Part shown: in pieces, positions 49,677 to 53,667 of the stretch
Layout: each line of letters starts with the position of its first letter
Position numbering within the stretch: the stretch's first letter is position 1
Origin: CAZDXJ01 sp964509475
GTDB lineage: Bacteria; Pseudomonadota; Gammaproteobacteria; Methylococcales; Methylomonadaceae
Direction: 5' to 3'
DNA length: 53,667 nt
NCBI GenBank assembly: GCA_964509475.1
Contig: CAZDXJ010000009.1
Location: 1-53,667, forward strand
Notes under the pieces: model-generated
Database searches by the model: none
Told to the model about the DNA's origin: nothing
What the model saw: only the letters and a program-made list of their open reading frames with translations
Program-made: the position numbers and the translations under genes

Positions 49677-51437
49677 ATGCTGGAATTTATTCAATTACTA
49701 AAAAAACGCTATCAAAACGTTTTATCTTCGCAAACCCTGGATGATGGGCAGAAGAGTATTTTTCAATCCTCTGTGGAAACATTGCATCTTGCTGAATCTT
49801 TTATCTTAAAAGGCCAGCTCATTGCTACATTACCCAAACATCCGTTGCAAATTTCGGTCATTGGGCCAACCCAGGTCGGCAAAAGTTCAATCAGCAATTT
49901 ACTGTTGGGTGATGAGGTGGCCGGCGTGAGTCCGCTGGCGGGTTATACGGTACATCCGCAAGGCTTTTGCAACCGGATAAAAGAGCAGCAGTGTGCCTGG
50001 ATATACGAATATTTCAAAAAATTTCAGCGGGTCAATGAGTCAGAACTGACCCGTAACGAATATCAATGTTTTTCATTAACGGTTCTGGAAAAAAAATCAT
50101 CCAATATTTTGCCGGCTTGTATTTTATGGGATACACCGGATTTTGATTCGATTGACGCAGAAGGGTATCGGGAAGGGGTACTGCGCAGCATCGCCTTGGC
50201 GGATGTCATTGTACTGGTTCTCAGCAAGGAAAAATACGCTGATCAATCGGTCTGGGATATCATGCGCATGATTGCCCCCCTCAACCAACCCACCCTTATC
50301 CTACTCAACAAGCTGGTTGAAAAGGCGCAAGCTGTGTTGGTCAATTCCTTACAGGAAAAATGGCGCCAGACACGCAATGACCCTTTTCCGGAAATCATGA
50401 CGCTTTTGTACCGGCCAGAAGGGTTGCAACAGTGGTCTTCCGAACAGCACAAGCAGGCAAGTAAATTATTCAAGGTTCTGGAAAAGAAAAGTAACCGGCG
50501 CAAGCACAAGGATTACGAAAACCAGTTTTTGAACAGCCATTGGTCAACCTGGGTTGAACCGGTTGTTGCCGAGCATGAGGCGCTGAAGGAGTGGCAGAAG
50601 GTATTGGATGAAAGCGTTAATGAAGCCCTTGAACATTATCAACGCGATTATCTGAATCACCCGCATCATTACGAGACCTTTCAAAATGCCCTGGCTGAAT
50701 TACTCACATTACTTGAAATTCCGGGCATTGCCGGCGTGCTGGTAAAAACCCGGCAAATAATTACCTGGCCCGTCAAAAAACTTTACCAATTGGGGCGCAA
50801 ATCCACGCTGCATTTATCCGACACCAGTCAGGAAGTTTTTTTGCTCAACCAGATCGGTGAACATTTATTGATATCGGTGGCGGACAAATTACTGGACAAG
50901 GTGGGGCAGCAACCGGAAAAAATGGCCTGGTGGAAAACCTTGAGTACGCTATTGAGAACGCAACGTCCGGAAATTTTACAGTGTTATCAACAGGCTGTGA
51001 AAAGCTATCATACGGATTTTCAGCATGAAATTGAAAGTGCCGCGCACCGGCTCTATTATAAATTGCAGGAACAGCCGATGACTCTGAATGGATTGCGGGC
51101 AACACGGGTCACAACCGATGCGGCGGCTGTTGCCTTGGCTTTGAAAACCGGCGGTATCGGTTTGCATGATCTCATTATTACTCCGGCCATGTTATCGGTT
51201 ACCTCATTATTGGCTGAAAGTGCGATTGGTGGTTATATGACACGGATTGAAGCCGAATTAAAAAGAAAACAACTCGATGCGGTCAAACAACGCCTGTTTG
51301 AAGATGTCTTGAAAAACCGCTTGTTAACGCTGCCGAAGGAAATGCAGCAACAAACCCAGTTCAATATTTCCGAACAACAACTGCAACAGGCTGAACAACA
51401 ACTGCAAGAAAAACGTCATGGTCTGCGCTTATTCTGA
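49677..51437 (+). CDS. Dynamin-like GTPase, first of an overlapping pair
   Basis: This 586-residue protein has an N-terminal GTPase: Walker A GPTQVGKS (63-70), switch motif DTPD (152-155), and a LNKL (210-213) in place of the canonical NKxD base-specificity motif. The following ~370 residues are helical with long charged stretches, a glycine-rich hydrophobic segment near 485-520, and a glutamine-rich coiled coil at the C-terminus. This matches the general plan of bacterial dynamin-like proteins, which act in membrane remodelling or stress protection. Its end overlaps the next GTPase gene by 20 bp, so the two are translated together. Confidence 0.8.
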   Translation: MLEFIQLLKKRYQNVLSSQTLDDGQKSIFQSSVETLHLAESFILKGQLIATLPKHPLQISVIGPTQVGKSSISNLLLGDEVAGVSPLAGYTVHPQGFCNRIKEQQCAWIYEYFKKFQRVNESELTRNEYQCFSLTVLEKKSSNILPACILWDTPDFDSIDAEGYREGVLRSIALADVIVLVLSKEKYADQSVWDIMRMIAPLNQPTLILLNKLVEKAQAVLVNSLQEKWRQTRNDPFPEIMTLLYRPEGLQQWSSEQHKQASKLFKVLEKKSNRRKHKDYENQFLNSHWSTWVEPVVAEHEALKEWQKVLDESVNEALEHYQRDYLNHPHHYETFQNALAELLTLLEIPGIAGVLVKTRQIITWPVKKLYQLGRKSTLHLSDTSQEVFLLNQIGEHLLISVADKLLDKVGQQPEKMAWWKTLSTLLRTQRPEILQCYQQAVKSYHTDFQHEIESAAHRLYYKLQEQPMTLNGLRATRVTTDAAAVALALKTGGIGLHDLIITPAMLSVTSLLAESAIGGYMTRIEAELKRKQLDAVKQRLFEDVLKNRLLTLPKEMQQQTQFNISEQQLQQAEQQLQEKRHGLRLF

Positions 51438-53028
51438 ATTAGTAACACGTATTCAATTCTGGGCAGAAAAGGCCAGAGATTCCGGCTGGATCACAACCGG
51501 ACAATTTGACGATTTGGTTCAGCTGGATAATAAAACACCGGCAAATTTATTTGCCGACAAGGCCGCCCGCCCCTTGATTGTTGCCTTTCTTGGCGGAACC
51601 GGCGTGGGCAAAAGCAGTCTGATAAACCGGCTTGCCGGCAAGGAAATTGCCCGTACCGGTGTGGAAAGGCCCACTTCGCGCGAAGTGACCTTGTACTGCC
51701 ACCAATCGGTAACGCTGGAAAAATTACCGGAAGATTTACCCTTAAACAAGATCAAGCGGGCGCAGCATGACAATGATCAACGTAAAAACGTGTTATGGAT
51801 TGATATGCCGGATATGGACAGCATCGAACAAACCAACAAACAATTGGTCCTGGACTGGCTGCCGCATGTCGATGTCTTGATTTATGTCGTTAGCCCGGAA
51901 CGTTATCGGGACAATAAAGCCTGGCGCTTGTTGTTACGGGAAGGCGCCCGGCACGCCTGGATATTTGTGTTGAATCAATGGGACAGGGGAAGCCCGGAAC
52001 AATACCAGGATTTTATCCGGCAATTAAAAAAAGCCGGTTTTGAACAGCCCGTGATCAAACGCACGGTCTGCGATCCGGTGCTTTATCCTAGGCTACAGGA
52101 TGAATTTGAGCAATTGCAGGAAACGATTTATCAACTCGGTCAGGGAAATACCTTGCAACATCTTGAACAACGCAATGAACAATTGCGCAAACGCGAATTA
52201 AAACAAAAATTACAAAAACTTCGTCAGCACTTTGGCCTGGATGACAGCTATCAAACCTTGCAAAACCAATGGCAAACTGCATGGCAAGAAACCGAACCGG
52301 TTTTAAATCAGGGCTTTGACTGGCCCTTGCAGTGCATGGCAAAAGCCTATGTACAATCGGCAGCCCAAATGATTGAAAAACAGGAACCCGCAGTGAGCAG
52401 AAAAAATTTGCTTTGGGATGATTGGGCGCAAAGCCGGTTTGAAGATATTATGGACGAGATTATTTTGACCGCCGATCACAATAACCGGCCCGTTCCCCCT
52501 TTGCGCCATGCGTTTACGCAACTCAAGGCAAGCGCGGCCAGGATATTGCAAAATCAAACGGAACTGGCGGTACGCAGGGCCTTGGCCAATCCAGGGAACG
52601 GATTACAACAATTCATGTTAAAAACCGGCGCTTTTTGTGCAACGGTTTTACCGCTCTCGGCCATGACCTGGGTGGGCTATCAGATATTTAACGGTTATTA
52701 TGACAGCAGCGTTTCTGATAGAGCCTATTTAGGAGTGGATTTTGCCGTACACAGTATTTTGCTGATTCTGATTTCATGGTTGATTCCCTTTTTCATCCAG
52801 AAACAATTTAAACCTTCAATGGAAAAAGTCGCGTTACAGGGTTTAAAGAAAGGTTTACAAGCCGGATTGAGTGCCATTGATGTCGAAGTCCGCAGTATCT
52901 TGTCCGAAAACGAACAACAGCGGCTGGAGTACCTTGGACAACTGGATGAACTGATTACAGAATGTCAGCCCGATGCAACCTCCAAACCCATTGCCGGTGA
53001 AACTTTGGCAAGGATGTTGGTAAATTGA
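51418..53028 (+). CDS. Dynamin-like GTPase with membrane segments, second of the pair
   Basis: This 536-residue protein has Walker A GGTGVGKS (59-66), DMPD (129-132) and the complete G4 motif NQWD (186-189). Long helical regions follow, then two hydrophobic segments (about 405-425 and 443-465) that could insert in the membrane, and a C-terminal coiled coil. The partner protein has no such clear double membrane segment, so the pair may be a membrane-bound and a peripheral subunit. The start ATG is within the last codons of the first GTPase gene. It lies 103 bp upstream of tmRNA. Confidence 0.82.
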   Translation: MVCAYSELVTRIQFWAEKARDSGWITTGQFDDLVQLDNKTPANLFADKAARPLIVAFLGGTGVGKSSLINRLAGKEIARTGVERPTSREVTLYCHQSVTLEKLPEDLPLNKIKRAQHDNDQRKNVLWIDMPDMDSIEQTNKQLVLDWLPHVDVLIYVVSPERYRDNKAWRLLLREGARHAWIFVLNQWDRGSPEQYQDFIRQLKKAGFEQPVIKRTVCDPVLYPRLQDEFEQLQETIYQLGQGNTLQHLEQRNEQLRKRELKQKLQKLRQHFGLDDSYQTLQNQWQTAWQETEPVLNQGFDWPLQCMAKAYVQSAAQMIEKQEPAVSRKNLLWDDWAQSRFEDIMDEIILTADHNNRPVPPLRHAFTQLKASAARILQNQTELAVRRALANPGNGLQQFMLKTGAFCATVLPLSAMTWVGYQIFNGYYDSSVSDRAYLGVDFAVHSILLILISWLIPFFIQKQFKPSMEKVALQGLKKGLQAGLSAIDVEVRSILSENEQQRLEYLGQLDELITECQPDATSKPIAGETLARMLVN

Positions 53029-53091
53029 TTAACCGTATGGAACTTTTCTTCAAAAGACTCAATCATAAAGACGTAAAATGAGTTACTGGAT

Positions 53092-53120
53092 TTGAAGCAA
53101 AGAATCCATTAAAATATTTC
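53092..53120 (+). promoter_or_regulatory. ssrA: Candidate ssrA promoter
   Basis: TTGAAG (53092-53097), a 17-bp spacer and TATTTC (53115-53120) lie just upstream of the tmRNA 5' end at 53132. The short distance leaves a small precursor leader for RNase P to remove. Confidence 0.4.
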
Positions 53121-53131
53121 CCTACTCAAAG

Positions 53132-53508
53132 GGGGGCGACCTGGCTTCGACGCGGGTAGCGAAACCTTAGGTGCATGTCGAGGACAGTACACCTCGTAAA
53201 ATCTACTGAATATTAAAGTATTCGCAAACGACGAAAACTACTCAATGGCTTTAGCTGCTTAAAAACAGCACCATTCCTCTGACTGTGTGTGCTTATGCGT
53301 GCAGCGTTCTTCGGAACATTCAGGGGTCATCTTACATAAGCTCGCGCTGAAATCTGTCCGGGGTGGATGCGTTAAAACTTAACGGAATCGCTGACAGTTT
53401 TTCTGGCCCGTCGGATAGCTGTCCGTTAAATCAAAAGAGCGGGATAAACATGTAGAGCCAAAGGCGGAGTGCTCGCGGACGGGGGTTCAATTCCCCCCGC
53501 CTCCACCA
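53132..53508 (+). ncRNA. ssrA: Transfer-messenger RNA (ssrA)
   Basis: tmRNA rescues stalled ribosomes and tags the unfinished protein. The 377-nt RNA starts GGGGGCG, pairing with CGCCTCC before the encoded ACCA at 53505-53508; the T arm GGGGGTTCAATTCCCCC is intact. The 5' part GCGACCTGGCTTCGACG is the conserved start. The resume codon GCA at 53224 begins the tag ANDENYSMALAA, ending at TAA 53260-53262; the terminal -ALAA is the ClpXP/ClpAP degron. Pseudoknot-forming segments follow the tag. The structure is a one-piece tmRNA, not permuted. Confidence 0.97.
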
Positions 53509-53542
53509 ATTCAACTTCCACCACAATCCAAGAAAGTCCACA

Positions 53543-53568
53543 AACCAGCGTCATTGCTGGTTTTTTTG
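53543..53568 (+). terminator. ssrA: Intrinsic terminator of ssrA
   Basis: Stem ACCAGC/GCTGGT (within 53543-53562) with a 6-nt loop is followed by seven T residues, 35 bp downstream of the tmRNA 3' end. It is the clearest intrinsic terminator in the window. Confidence 0.85.
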
Positions 53569-53613
53569 TGTCTGAATGGTACTATAATGTCCAAGGATGT
53601 TTGGGGGTATCCA

Positions 53614-53667
53614 CGGCTTTGTTGCATAAACCAACAGAATCCCCATATTTCAGAGTATGAAGAGTAA
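53614..53667. other. Possible insertion sequence end at the window edge
   Basis: GGCTTTGTTGCATAAA near 53619-53634 resembles the terminal sequence of several transposase-bearing elements, and no gene starts before the window ends. The element, if real, continues outside the window; this rests on recall of end sequences only. Confidence 0.25.

Noticed and set aside
53469..53660. 63-codon plus-strand frame overlapping the end of ssrA
   Set aside because: It starts inside the tmRNA acceptor region and crosses its terminator.

Overview
The window looks like chromosomal DNA of a gammaproteobacterium with tetrahydromethanopterin (H4MPT)/methanofuran-linked C1 metabolism, most likely a methanotroph of the Methylococcales. 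This rests on a complete formyltransferase/hydrolase operon (fhcBADC), a methanofuran-type cofactor cluster (mfnB, mfnD, mfnF, mfnE with DUF447 and DUF6513 genes), and gammaproteobacterial housekeeping order (gyrA-serC-pheA-hisC-tyrA-aroA-cmk-rpsA-ihfB-lapA). No methane or methanol oxidation gene lies in the window, so methanotrophy itself is inferred.

Layout. 1-400: end of a dispersed repeat, tRNA-Arg(CCU) on the minus strand, gyrA promoter. 410-11901: gyrA and the aromatic amino acid/translation supra-operon on the plus strand. 11902-13693: hairpin-rich spacer, then thiE and thiD (minus). 13760-20948: a minus-strand diflavin reductase of CysJ type carrying an N-terminal FwdD-like molybdopterin-dinucleotide-binding domain, divergent from fhcBADC (plus). 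20949-26602: MITE-like repeat, small exported protein, PfkB kinase, MFS transporter, a KYLA-repeat protein and a Gfo/Idh/MocA oxidoreductase. 26603-31100: class I ribonucleotide reductase (nrdB, nrdA; minus) with paired NrdR boxes. 31439-33598: CHAD protein and SixA phosphatase. 33573-42147: divergent cofactor operons (DUF6513-DUF447-mfnB on minus; folP-mfnD-mfnF-pabB-mfnE-DUF2959 on plus). 42148-45407: arsenic operon (arsR, arsI-like, arsC, ACR3) followed by a decayed insertion sequence with perfect 19-bp ends. 45489-48892: octaheme HAO-like cytochrome, TPR protein, tetraheme NapC/NirT cytochrome and an SPFH lipoprotein. 48893-53667: another MITE-like copy, a small lipoprotein, two overlapping dynamin-like GTPases, and tmRNA (ssrA) with its terminator.

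How it fits together. The mfn genes make the formyl carrier that Fhc uses; pabB supplies p-aminobenzoate, a precursor of both folate and H4MPT; Fhc releases formate from formyl-H4MPT. The most striking observation is the FwdD-CysJ fusion facing an FhcB that still carries the iron-sulfur and active-site cysteine motifs of archaeal FwdB. Together these suggest that formylmethanofuran oxidoreduction here may be coupled to NADPH, rather than Fhc being a purely hydrolytic complex. This is an inference from domain content and neighbourhood.

Repeats are plentiful: a MITE-like family (three copies), perfect REP-like palindromes (three full copies, two of which provide a gene's TAG stop codon), a 48-bp repeat next to the tRNA, and several insertion sequence remnants.
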